In this document: piece after piece, positions 17,784 through 26,286 of the stretch
Position numbering within the stretch: the first letter of the stretch is position 1
How the letters are laid out: each line of letters begins with the position of its first letter
Assembly: GCA_963781065.1 (NCBI GenBank)
Contig: CAWAET010000017.1
Span: 62,001-126,000 of the forward strand
DNA: 64,000 bases
Direction of reading: 5' to 3'
Source of the DNA: CALZJC01 sp963781065
GTDB lineage: Bacteria > Acidobacteriota > Thermoanaerobaculia > Multivoradales > JAHEKO01
Position numbers and translations under genes: made by a program
The notes under the pieces: model-generated
The model's database searches: none
What the model was told of the DNA's origin: nothing
Seen by the model: the letters and a program-made list of their open reading frames with translations, nothing else

Positions 17784-19289
17784 ATGACCGGTCAAAATCT
17801 AGGAGCTCTGCTAGGCGATTTCCTGGCCGAGGCGGAGGAGCGGACGGCGCGGGTCGAACAGATCCTGCTCGATCTGCCCGGCAGCGGCGCCGAGGCACCG
17901 CGGCTGATCCGGGAAGCCCGTCGCGAGCTCCACACGCTCAAGGGCAACGCCGGCATGATGGGATTCGACTCCCTGCGAATCACCACCCATCAGCTCGAGG
18001 ACCTGAGCGACGGCCTCGACCCCTCGCTGCCCGACATCCAGCCGCTGCTCGAGGGCTTGGACCGGCTGCGCTCGGAGACCGCGGCCCTCGATCGCCGGCA
18101 TGAAGGCGGCCGGCGCGACGCGCCAGCCGCTGCCGCCCGCCTCGGCCACGAGCGGCTCGACAGCCTGGTCGAGGGGCTCGGCGCCCAGCTTCTCGCCCGT
18201 CACCGCATGAGTGAAGCCCTGGCGGCGGCACACGCGGCCACCGCCGGCCGGCCCGCCGCCGCAGCGGTCGAGCGCTGCGGCGAGGCCTGGCTCCAGCTGC
18301 AACGGCTGCTGGAACGCCTGCAGAGCGAGCTGCTCGAGCTCCGGCTGGTGCCGGTCAGCACCCTGTTCGGGCGGCTGCGCCGGCTGGTCCACGACGAGGC
18401 CGGCCGGGCAGGCAAGCAGGTCGTCTTCGAAGCCCGAGGCGGCAACACGGCGGTCGACCGCACGCTGATCGAAGCCGCCGCCGAAGTGCTCGGCCACCTG
18501 GCGCGCAACGCCGTCGTGCACGGCATCGAGCCGCCCGCAAGACGGCGGGGCGCCGGCAAACCCGCGGCCGGTCTGGTGCGCATCGAAGCCGGCGTCCTCT
18601 CCGACTCGGTGCAGATCGACGTGCTCGACGACGGCGGCGGCATCGACCAGGAGGCGCTGCGCCGAGCGGCCCACGCCGCCGGCATCGAGGTCGCCGAGGG
18701 CGACCTGCAGGCGCTGATGTTCCGCTCCGGCCTCACCACCCGCCACGCCGCCGATCTCAGCGCCGGCCGCGGCGTCGGCATGGACGTGGTGCTCGAGGGC
18801 GTCCAGCGCTGCGGCGGCAGCATCGAGGTCGCCAGCCGGGCCGGCGTCGGCACCCGCTTCCGCCTGCGGCTGCCGACCAGCGTCTCGATCGCCAAGGCGG
18901 TCCTGCTGGAGGCGGACGGCCGCGAGTACGCCCTGCCGGTCTCGGCGGTCCTCGACACCATCGCCTGGCGGGAGACCGCACCGGGCAACGTTGTCGAATG
19001 GCGCGACCGCCAGCTGCCGCTGCTGGACGTCGGTCACGCCTTCGGCAGCCGATCCGAACGCCGCCGCCGCGGCCGGGTGGTGGTCGTCGACGGCGGCGGA
19101 CGCCTGCTGGGGCTGGCGGTCGGCGCCACCCGCGGCCCGCTCGAGATCATGGTGCGGGGGCTCGACGACTTGCTGCAAGGGCTGCCCGGCGTCGCCGGCT
19201 CCTCGGTCCTGGGCGATGGCAGCGTGGTCTTGATCCTCGATCCGCAGGGGCTGGTCGACCTGCGCGAGAGCCTGGGAGAAGCGGCGTGA
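17784..19289 (+). CDS. cheA: chemotaxis histidine kinase CheA (no P2 domain)
   Basis: A 501-residue kinase with HPt domain (phosphoacceptor His50 in ELHTLKGNAGMMGF), a helical dimerisation region around 150-190, an HATPase domain (N box HLARNAVVHGIE, G1 DDGGGID, G2 SAGRGVGMDVVLE) and a C-terminal CheW-like domain (SIAKAVLLEADGREYALPVSAV). The HPt is followed directly by the dimerisation helices: no P2 CheY/CheB-docking domain and no fused receiver are present. It controls phosphorylation of the adjacent CheY-like regulator and CheB. The ATG at 17784 has no obvious ribosome binding site, and its stop overlaps the cheW GTG (GTGA). Confidence 0.93.
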   Translation: MTGQNLGALLGDFLAEAEERTARVEQILLDLPGSGAEAPRLIREARRELHTLKGNAGMMGFDSLRITTHQLEDLSDGLDPSLPDIQPLLEGLDRLRSETAALDRRHEGGRRDAPAAAARLGHERLDSLVEGLGAQLLARHRMSEALAAAHAATAGRPAAAAVERCGEAWLQLQRLLERLQSELLELRLVPVSTLFGRLRRLVHDEAGRAGKQVVFEARGGNTAVDRTLIEAAAEVLGHLARNAVVHGIEPPARRRGAGKPAAGLVRIEAGVLSDSVQIDVLDDGGGIDQEALRRAAHAAGIEVAEGDLQALMFRSGLTTRHAADLSAGRGVGMDVVLEGVQRCGGSIEVASRAGVGTRFRLRLPTSVSIAKAVLLEADGREYALPVSAVLDTIAWRETAPGNVVEWRDRQLPLLDVGHAFGSRSERRRRGRVVVVDGGGRLLGLAVGATRGPLEIMVRGLDDLLQGLPGVAGSSVLGDGSVVLILDPQGLVDLRESLGEAA

Positions 19290-19972
19290 GCGACGAGTCC
19301 GGGCAGGGCAAGCCGCCGCCGCGCCTGCCGCACTCCGGCATGGCGGACGAGATCCTCGACAAGCTGGCGCGCGGCGAGCTCGCCGCCGAGCCCGCCGAGC
19401 CCGCTCATCCCGCCGAGCCCGCTCATCCCGCCGAGCCCGCTCATCCCGCTAAACCGCGGGCCGAAGCCGACGGCAACGTCCGGCGTGAGGTCGAGCGGAT
19501 CTACTCCTTCACCGACAGCCTGCAGCTCGGCCAGGAAGAGGAGGAGGATCGCGAGGTCTTCGAGACCTGGGTCGAGTTCGCGCTCGCCGGCGAGACCTTC
19601 GCCCTGCCCGTGGCTCAGGTCCGGGAGATCCTGCGCGTGCAGGAGATCACGCCGGTGCCGCAACCGCCGTTCCCGGTCATCGGCGTCATCAACCTGCGCG
19701 GCCGGGTGGTGCCGCTGATCGACCTCCGGGCCCGGCTGGGCCTGCCCGCGCCGGCGCCCGGCGCCGGCTCGCGGATCGTGCTGGTGGAGTCGCAGGGCCG
19801 GCGCATCGGCCTCCTGGTCGACGCCGTCGAGCGCGTGGCGCAACTTGCCCGGAGCGCCATCCAGCCGCCGCCGGCCGAGTCCGAGCCGCGCGAGGTCCGT
19901 GGGCTGCACCTGGACGAAGGACGCCGCACGCGGCTGCTCGATCTCACCGCGGTACTCACCCTGGGGGAGTAG
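19286..19972 (+). CDS. cheW: CheW-like coupling protein with repetitive N-terminus
   Basis: A 228-residue protein. The first 75 residues are a low-complexity leader containing three 6-residue AEPAHP repeats. They are followed by a full CheW domain: WVEFALAGETFALPVAQVREIL, ITPVPQPPFPVIGVINLRGRVVPLIDLRARLGL, and RIVLVESQGRRIGLLVDAVERV. It links CheA to the receptor encoded next. Start is GTG 19286-19288, overlapping the cheA stop. The extended N-terminus is unusual for CheW and may act as a flexible tether. Confidence 0.92.
   Translation: MSDESGQGKPPPRLPHSGMADEILDKLARGELAAEPAEPAHPAEPAHPAEPAHPAKPRAEADGNVRREVERIYSFTDSLQLGQEEEEDREVFETWVEFALAGETFALPVAQVREILRVQEITPVPQPPFPVIGVINLRGRVVPLIDLRARLGLPAPAPGAGSRIVLVESQGRRIGLLVDAVERVAQLARSAIQPPPAESEPREVRGLHLDEGRRTRLLDLTAVLTLGE
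19397..19450 (+). repeat. 18-bp tandem repeat in cheW
   Basis: Three head-to-tail copies of GAGCCCGCTCATCCCGCC (the last copy ends in T) encode AEPAHP repeats in the CheW leader. They are nearly identical, implying recent expansion or contraction by slippage. Confidence 0.9.
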
Positions 19973-19975
19973 ACC

Positions 19976-21931
19976 ATGTTCCAGAACGTCAGCTTTCGAC
20001 GCAAGCTCATGCTCCTCCCGGCCCTGGCCGCTCTCGGCTTCCTGCTGGTGCTCGTCCTGGTCCGCTTCGAGGGACGCGGCAACGAACAGGTCACCGAGAG
20101 GATCGAGAACGGCTACTTTCCGGCGCTCAACCTCAGCCGCGACCTCGAGCAGACCCTGGCCGAGGTCGAGCAGAAGCTCGCGGACGCCGCCGGCATGGTG
20201 GCGCTCGAGCTGCTGACCGAGAGCGAACCGCCGCGCGACCGTTTTCTCGACCTGGTCGAGACCGGCCGGGCCAATCCACTGTTGCCGGGCGCTCAGATGG
20301 ACCTGCTCGCCGAGGAGTTCCGCGCCTACTACCAGGCCGCCCGGCTGACCACCGAGCGGCTGATCCTCGAGGGAGCCAGCGAGCAGATGCTGCCGGACCT
20401 CGAAAACAGCCGCAAGGCGCTGGAACGGCTGCGCAATCGGATCGACGCCATGGCGGTGCGGCAGACCAGCGAGATGCGGGTCGCCTTCCAGTCGGCGCGT
20501 GACAACGGCCGCGCGGCGATCCTACGGATCTCGCTGGTCATCGCCGTCTGCCTGGTGCTCCTGGTCCTGTTGTCGCTGGTGCTGAGCCAGACGATGGCCA
20601 AACCGATGCGGGCGGCGGTGCAATTCGCCAACCGCCTCGCCGAGGGCGATCTCGAAGCCGAGCTCGACATCCGCTCGCGCGACGAGATCGGCCAGCTCGG
20701 CGGCTCGATGAACCTGATGGTCGGCTACCTGAGGGAGATGGCGAGCGTCGCCGATGCCGTCGCCGAGGGCGACCTGACCCACCAGGTCACTCCGCGATCC
20801 GACAGCGACGTCTTCGGCGGCGCGCTGGGCAAGATGGGGGCCAACCTCAGACGGATGCTGACCGAGCTCAAGAACGCCTCGACCCAGGTCCGCAGCTCGG
20901 CCGAGCAGATCGCCGCCTCGACCGAGGGCATCACCGGCGGCGCCGAGAACCAGTCGTCGGCCACCGAGGAGACCTCCTCGACCATGGTCGAGATCGCCAG
21001 CCAGATCGACAGCGTGGCCCGGTCCACCCAGTCGCTGGCCACCAACGTGGAGCAGACCTCGTCGTCGATCCAGGAGATGAGCGCTTCGATCGACGAGGTC
21101 GCCCGCAACTCCGACAGCCTGCTCTCGGCGGTCGAAGAGACCTCGGCGACCATCGAGGAGATGACCGCTTCGATCCACTCCATCGCCGGCAAGGTGCGGG
21201 TCGTCGACACCGTCTCCACCGCGGCGGCCGCCGCCGCCCGCGAGGGCGGCCAGCAGCTCTCGGAGACAATCTCCGGCATCGACGCGTCGGCCCAGAACAT
21301 CGGCAAGATCGTCCGCATCATCGACGATATCTCCGACCAGACCAACCTGTTGGCGCTGAACGCGGCGATCGAGGCGGCCCGCGCCGGCGACGCCGGCCGC
21401 GGCTTCGCGGTGGTGGCCGACGAGGTCAAGCGGCTCGCCGAGCGGTCCGCCGAGTCGACCCAGGAGATCGGCACGCTGGTCGAGTCGGTGCAGACCGACA
21501 CCCAGTCGGCGGTCGCCCTCGCCGACCGGATCCTGCAGCAGATCGTCGACTCGGTGACCAAGACCACCGCCCTGGTCGCCGAGGTGGCAACCGCCACCGA
21601 CGAGCAGAGCCAGGGCGCCGCCCAGATCGTCGCCACCTCGACCAACATGCAGCAGACCACCCGCCAGCTGGCCTACGCGGCCAAGGAGCAGGCCGCGAGC
21701 GCGCGCGAGATCCTGCGCGCCGTCGAGTCGATGAACGACATGACGCAGCAGGTCGCCGAGGCCGGCCTGGAGCAGAAGCGCGGCGGCGACATGGTGGTCC
21801 GCGCCGTCGAGCAGATCGCCGAGATCGCCCATCAGAACCTGCTCGGCGCCGAGAAGCTGTCACAAAGCACCACCACTCTGGTCGAGGAGGCCCAGAAACT
21901 GCAGGAGATCGCAGACGTCTTCACCGTCTGA
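19976..21931 (+). CDS. mcp: methyl-accepting chemotaxis protein (PilJ-like architecture)
   Basis: A 651-residue receptor with a first membrane helix (about 14-29, LPALAALGFLLVLVLV) and a mostly helical periplasmic region of about 150 residues without a recognisable small-molecule sensor. A second helix (about 185-207, ISLVIAVCLVLLVLLSLVL) is followed by HAMP and a second HAMP-like segment (ADAVAEGDLTHQV). The long signalling coiled coil has the hairpin tip ISDQTNLLALNAAIEAAR then GRGFAVVADEVKRLAERS. No C-terminal CheR-docking pentapeptide is seen. The ATG (19976) follows a GGGGGAG ribosome binding site, 3 nt after cheW. It is the presumed input of the cluster; the stimulus is unknown. Confidence 0.92.
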   Translation: MFQNVSFRRKLMLLPALAALGFLLVLVLVRFEGRGNEQVTERIENGYFPALNLSRDLEQTLAEVEQKLADAAGMVALELLTESEPPRDRFLDLVETGRANPLLPGAQMDLLAEEFRAYYQAARLTTERLILEGASEQMLPDLENSRKALERLRNRIDAMAVRQTSEMRVAFQSARDNGRAAILRISLVIAVCLVLLVLLSLVLSQTMAKPMRAAVQFANRLAEGDLEAELDIRSRDEIGQLGGSMNLMVGYLREMASVADAVAEGDLTHQVTPRSDSDVFGGALGKMGANLRRMLTELKNASTQVRSSAEQIAASTEGITGGAENQSSATEETSSTMVEIASQIDSVARSTQSLATNVEQTSSSIQEMSASIDEVARNSDSLLSAVEETSATIEEMTASIHSIAGKVRVVDTVSTAAAAAAREGGQQLSETISGIDASAQNIGKIVRIIDDISDQTNLLALNAAIEAARAGDAGRGFAVVADEVKRLAERSAESTQEIGTLVESVQTDTQSAVALADRILQQIVDSVTKTTALVAEVATATDEQSQGAAQIVATSTNMQQTTRQLAYAAKEQAASAREILRAVESMNDMTQQVAEAGLEQKRGGDMVVRAVEQIAEIAHQNLLGAEKLSQSTTTLVEEAQKLQEIADVFTV

Positions 21932-21967
21932 GCGGCCGGCCGGCGCCGCCCCTCCAGGAGAGCCCGC

Positions 21968-23872
21968 ATGAGTCAGAACCCAACGCCCGCCGCGGCGGCG
22001 CCCCGGTGGGAGGAGAGCATGCGCCTGCTCGACCGCCTGCCGGCGCTGGCCGTCGCCGAACGCGCCGACGCCATCAAGCTGCTGCTGCGCGACCCGAGTC
22101 CCGGGGTGCGCGAGCGCGCGCTCCGGGTCGGCGCGGCAGTCCTGCCGCAGGCCACCCTGACCCGATACCTGCGCGACGACGCCGACGCCGTGCTGCGCAA
22201 CGCGGGTCTCGAGATCCTCAAGCTGCGCGGCGCCCGCAGCTTCTCGCTGGCGATCGACCTGCTGCAGGAGTCCGACGCCGATCTGGTCCTCCAGGGTGTC
22301 CTGCTGCTCGACCACATCGGCGACCCGCGCGGCCTGGAGCCGCTGCGCGGGGTGCTCGGCCACGCCGACAGCAATGTCGCCCAGGCGGCGATCGTCGCCA
22401 TCGGCCATCTCGGCGACGCCCGCACGATCTCCGACCTGCTGCCGTTTCTCGAGACCGACATCTGGCTGCGAATGGCGGCGGTAGAAGCCCTGGGCGACCT
22501 GCGCTCGCCGCGGGCGGTACGGCCGCTGGCCGACCTGCTGCCCGATCTGATGATCGGCCCCCTGGCCGCCGAGGCCTTGGCCCGAATCGGCGGCGGGCGG
22601 GCCTTTCGCACGCTGGCGACCCACTGGCTGCGCCACCAGGAGCGACTCGATCCCGAGACCGCGCTGGGGCTGCTGGCCCACGTCGCCGAGGGCTTGTCGC
22701 GGCCGCCGCGACCGTGGGACGAGTTGCGCGCCAGCCTGGCGGAGAGGCTGCGAGACCCCTATGTCGAGGTGCGCGTCTCGGCCGCCCGCTGCCTGCTGGC
22801 TCTGGGCGCCGGCCCCGAGGACGCCGAGGCCCTCAACCGCCTGGCCGGAGCGGCGCGCGACGCCTTGCCGCTGCCGAGCTGCCTGGCGGGGCGTGCCGAT
22901 CTCATCTCAACGCTCATCGAGCGCCGCGGCATCCAGCGCCACTGGGGCTATCTGCTGGCGGCCCGCCACCCGCGCCAGGTGACCGTCGGCGATCTGGCGG
23001 CGGCGCTCGAGACGGAGGACGACCCCGCGCTGCTGGTGCCGATCGCCGCGCTGCTCGACCGGCGGCGCGACCCCCGACTGGCGGAGCCGCTGCTCGACCT
23101 CTACCTGCGGCAACCACCCGAGCTCCGCGGCGAGCTGGCATCGGCGCTGCGCGCCCACCGCAAAGGGGTCGCGGCCGCGGCCGCGAGCCGCTCCGATCTG
23201 CCGCCGCGCGAGGCGCTGGTCCTGGCCTCCGATCTGGGCGCCTCGGCGAGCTCGGTCGCGGGCGGCGTCGTCGAGCTCGACGACGCCCAGCGGGCCGAGG
23301 TGATTCCGCGCCTGGCCGACCGCGGCGACGTGCTGCGCCGGCTGCCGTGGTCGCGCTGGCTGTCCCGCGCGCCGGAGGTCTACGCCGACCTGGCCGCCCG
23401 CGTCGCCGTCCAGGCCGGACTGCGCGACCTGCTGCCGGCCCTGCGGCAGGCGCTCGAGCGACACCCGAAGCCGGAGCTGATCCTCGCCGCCGGCGATTTC
23501 GGCGACCGCGACAGCGTCCCCGCCCTGCTGGCCATCCTCGACTCCGCCGAGACCGGCCTGCGGCCCCTGGTGATCGAGAGCCTGGGGCGGATCGGCGGCC
23601 CGGAAGCGCGGCGGGCCCTGCGCCACGCCGCCGACAACGACGAGCCCGGGATGCAGCGCCACGCCTTCCGCGCCCTGGCCGGCTGCGCCGCCGAAGAGGA
23701 CGAGGAGCTGTTCCGCACCGCGTCCGCGCATCCCGACTGGCTGGTGCGGCTGAGCTGTGCCGACGTCCTGGGGCGATTCTCGCGGCCGGAGAACATGGAG
23801 ACCCTGACCCGGCTGGCCGCCGATCCGGTGGCGATCGTGGCGCAGCGCGCGATCTCCAGCCTCGAACAGTAG
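21968..23872 (+). CDS. HEAT-repeat protein of the chemosensory cluster
   Basis: A 634-residue all-helical protein of repeated HEAT/PBS-lyase-like units throughout its length, for example QAAIVAIGHLGDARTISDLLP, RMAAVEALGDLRSPRAVRPLA, VRVSAARCLLALG and PLVIESLGRIGGPEARRAL. There is no lyase active site and no membrane segment. HEAT-repeat proteins are known inside some chemosensory clusters and probably act as scaffolds. It lies between mcp and cheR on the same strand, 36 nt after mcp, with GGAG before the ATG. Confidence 0.85.
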   Translation: MSQNPTPAAAAPRWEESMRLLDRLPALAVAERADAIKLLLRDPSPGVRERALRVGAAVLPQATLTRYLRDDADAVLRNAGLEILKLRGARSFSLAIDLLQESDADLVLQGVLLLDHIGDPRGLEPLRGVLGHADSNVAQAAIVAIGHLGDARTISDLLPFLETDIWLRMAAVEALGDLRSPRAVRPLADLLPDLMIGPLAAEALARIGGGRAFRTLATHWLRHQERLDPETALGLLAHVAEGLSRPPRPWDELRASLAERLRDPYVEVRVSAARCLLALGAGPEDAEALNRLAGAARDALPLPSCLAGRADLISTLIERRGIQRHWGYLLAARHPRQVTVGDLAAALETEDDPALLVPIAALLDRRRDPRLAEPLLDLYLRQPPELRGELASALRAHRKGVAAAAASRSDLPPREALVLASDLGASASSVAGGVVELDDAQRAEVIPRLADRGDVLRRLPWSRWLSRAPEVYADLAARVAVQAGLRDLLPALRQALERHPKPELILAAGDFGDRDSVPALLAILDSAETGLRPLVIESLGRIGGPEARRALRHAADNDEPGMQRHAFRALAGCAAEEDEELFRTASAHPDWLVRLSCADVLGRFSRPENMETLTRLAADPVAIVAQRAISSLEQ

Positions 23873-23912
23873 CCCACCACTCCCCACCCGCGAGCCCAAC
23901 CGGCCGAACGAC

Positions 23913-24755
23913 GTGCTTCCCACGACCCTACCGATCGCTCCCGAGGAGCACCAGCTCCTCAACGAGTTCATCAGCGCGCGCTTCGGCATCCACTTTCCGG
24001 ACGGCAAGCAGGAGCTGCTGGCGACGCGGCTGCGGCCGCGCCTGCAGGCGCTGGGCCTGAGCCGGTACATGGACTACTACCTGATGCTCCAGTACCGGCT
24101 GGAGAGCGAGCAGGAGCACCTGACCCGGCTGGTGACCAACAACGAGACCTATTTCTTTCGCGAGACCACCCAGTTCGAGGCGCTGCTCGAGGAGGCGGCC
24201 GAGGGACTGCTCGCCGACGCCACGGAGAACTGCACGCTGCGCATCCTGTGCGCCGGCTGCTCGTCCGGGGAGGAGCCGTACACGCTCAACATCTTCGCCA
24301 AGACGCGGCCGCTCGCCCTCGGCGGCGCCCGCCTGTCGATCCACGCCTTCGACATCGACGCCGCGCGGCTGGCCACCGCCAGCGAAGCGACCTACGGCCC
24401 GAGCTCGCTACGGGCCACCAGCGAAGAGCAGATCCACCGCTTCTTCGCCCGCAGCGGCACCGACCGGTTCAGCCTGCGCGAGCGCTACCGCCGCGACGTC
24501 GTCTTCGCGCGCGGCAACATCCTCGAGCCGCGCGGCTATCGCGCCGGCGCCCCCTACGACGTCCTGTTCTGCCGCAACGTCTTCATCTACTTCGCCGAGG
24601 ACGCGCTGCGGCGCGCGCTGGCCAGCTTCGCCAGCGTCCTGCGACCGGGCGGCCTGCTGTTTCTCGGCCACGCCGAGTCGATCATCGGCATCTCGGACGA
24701 CTTCGAGACCGTGCGACTGGCGCGCTGCATCGCCTACCAGAGAAGAGAGAGTTGA
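23913..24755 (+). CDS. cheR: chemotaxis protein methyltransferase CheR
   Basis: A 280-residue SAM-dependent methyltransferase that methylates glutamates of MCPs. The N-terminal helical domain (HQLLNEFISARFGIHFPDGK) is followed by NNETYFFRE, the SAM-binding LCAGCSSGEEPYTL, FDIDAARLATA, and VLFCRNVFIYF, ending with LFLGHAESI. No TPR extension is present. Start is GTG at 23913, 40 nt after the HEAT gene; its stop overlaps the TTG start of cheB. Confidence 0.92.
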   Translation: MLPTTLPIAPEEHQLLNEFISARFGIHFPDGKQELLATRLRPRLQALGLSRYMDYYLMLQYRLESEQEHLTRLVTNNETYFFRETTQFEALLEEAAEGLLADATENCTLRILCAGCSSGEEPYTLNIFAKTRPLALGGARLSIHAFDIDAARLATASEATYGPSSLRATSEEQIHRFFARSGTDRFSLRERYRRDVVFARGNILEPRGYRAGAPYDVLFCRNVFIYFAEDALRRALASFASVLRPGGLLFLGHAESIIGISDDFETVRLARCIAYQRRES

Positions 24756-25804
24756 CGCCGGTCCGCGTCGCGGTGGTCGACGACTCCTCGTTCATCCGCA
24801 AGGCGGTGGTGCGGATGCTCGAGGACGACCCGCGGATCCGGGTGGTCGGCACGGCCCGGTCCGGCGAAGAGCTGATCGAGCGGTTGGCCGACTGGCGGCC
24901 GGACGTCATCACGCTCGACCTGTCGATGCCCGGCATGGGCGGTCTGCGGACTCTCGACCACATCGTCTCCACCCGGCCGACGCCGGTGATCGTGCTCTCG
25001 GGCCGCTCGCGCGCCGACGCGCCGCTGGCGATCGAGGCACTGCACCGGGGCGCGGTCGACTTCATCGACAAGCGGAGCTACTCGCTGGTCGACTTCGACG
25101 CCCTGCGCGAGGTGCTCGTGCACCGCATCCTCGAGGTCTCCGGCTACCGCACCGAACCCTCGCCGCTCGAGCGCCCGGCGCCGGACGGGGCCGGCCCCCA
25201 AGAGCCGGCGGTGCGGCGGCAGTTCGAGGTCGTCGTCATCGCCGCATCGACCGGCGGCCCGGTGGCGATCCAGCGGGTCCTGGCCGATCTGGGCCCGCGG
25301 CTGCCGGTCCCCGCGGTCATCGCCCAGCACATGCCGCCGGGCTTTACCCGGGCCTTCGCCGAGCGCCTCAACAGCCGCCTACCGCTGTCGGTGCGCGAGG
25401 CAGGCGACGCCGAGAGCCTGCTCCCGGGAACCGTCTACATCGCGCCGGCCGGGAGCCACGTCCGCCTCGAGCGGCGCCGCAACGCGCTCTGCACCCGGCT
25501 GGGCGAGGCGCCGGACGCCGGCGGCCTGCACCAGCCCTCGGCCGACGCCCTGTTCGGCTCGGCGGCGCGCGCCTCCGGCCGCTCGGTGCTCGCCGTCCTG
25601 CTGACCGGCATGGGCCGCGACGGCGCCCGCGGCATGGCCGAGCTGGCCGCCGCCGGCGCCTACACCCTGGCCCAGGACGAGCCCTCGTCGGTGGTCTGGG
25701 GCATGCCCCGCGCGGCCATCGAGCTCGGCGCGGTGCGCGAGACCCTGCCGCTCGGCGAGATCGGCCCGCGGCTGCGCCGGCTGCTCGGGAGCGAACCGGC
25801 CTGA
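24752..25804 (+). CDS. cheB: chemotaxis protein-glutamate methylesterase CheB
   Basis: A 350-residue CheB. The receiver domain (VAVVDDSSFIRKAVVRML, phosphoacceptor in VITLDLSMPGMGG, VDFIDKRS) is joined by a linker to the methylesterase, whose catalytic Ser is in IAASTGGP, His in AQHMPPGFTR and Asp in LLTGMGRDGARG. It removes methyl groups from MCPs. The start is TTG 24752-24754, overlapping the cheR TGA and preceded by an AGAAGAGAGAG purine tract; homology begins at the next residues. It is the last gene of the cluster. Confidence 0.92.
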   Translation: MTPVRVAVVDDSSFIRKAVVRMLEDDPRIRVVGTARSGEELIERLADWRPDVITLDLSMPGMGGLRTLDHIVSTRPTPVIVLSGRSRADAPLAIEALHRGAVDFIDKRSYSLVDFDALREVLVHRILEVSGYRTEPSPLERPAPDGAGPQEPAVRRQFEVVVIAASTGGPVAIQRVLADLGPRLPVPAVIAQHMPPGFTRAFAERLNSRLPLSVREAGDAESLLPGTVYIAPAGSHVRLERRRNALCTRLGEAPDAGGLHQPSADALFGSAARASGRSVLAVLLTGMGRDGARGMAELAAAGAYTLAQDEPSSVVWGMPRAAIELGAVRETLPLGEIGPRLRRLLGSEPA

Positions 25805-25876
25805 CTGATCCGAGTGCCGCCCGCCATGCGGATCCGCGCCATGACCTCGGCATCGGGCACCGGCGGGGGCGCGGTG

Positions 25877-26092
25877 TCAAGACCGACGCGGCAGGCTCTC
25901 GATCACCGCCCAGCTGCGGCACACCTCGCGCACGCGCGCCGGCTCGCGCACCGTGAGGGCCTGGCGCGAAAAACGCCGGATCTCCTCCTCGCCGGCGCGC
26001 GCCCGGCGCAGCTCCTCCCGCACTGCGGCGACCAGGGCCAGCGGGTTGCGGCTGCGCGTGCGGACGCGGATCTGCGGGTAGCGGGGCTGCAT
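25877..26092 (-). CDS. conserved small protein, 71 residues
   Basis: The product MQPRYPQIRVRTRSRNPLAL continues with VAAVREELRRARAGEEEIRRFSRQAL and ends with REVCRSWAVIESL. The pattern of a strand, an NPLALVAAVR helix, an EIRRFSxQAL helix and a VCRSWxxIE end resembles a small uncharacterised family I have seen in Acidobacteriota and deltaproteobacterial lineages. It is charged and soluble, with no metal-binding motif. It is transcribed convergently to cheB; nothing suggests a role in the cluster. Confidence 0.7.
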   Translation of the reverse strand: MQPRYPQIRVRTRSRNPLALVAAVREELRRARAGEEEIRRFSRQALTVREPARVREVCRSWAVIESLPRRS

Positions 26093-26286
26093 TGACGATG
26101 GGCGGCGACCGCCTTCACCAAGTAGGACGTACGGCCGGGCCCGACGGTTTCGCCAGCCCCTGCCGATGGCGCGCGGCCTAGCCCGACCTTCTCGCCAACT
26201 CTCGGCTACGCCGACGTATGTGCTAGCGGCTCGAAGGCGGCCGGCGCGGCGGCGGCAGGCTACAATCACCTGGGAGGAATCAGCCC

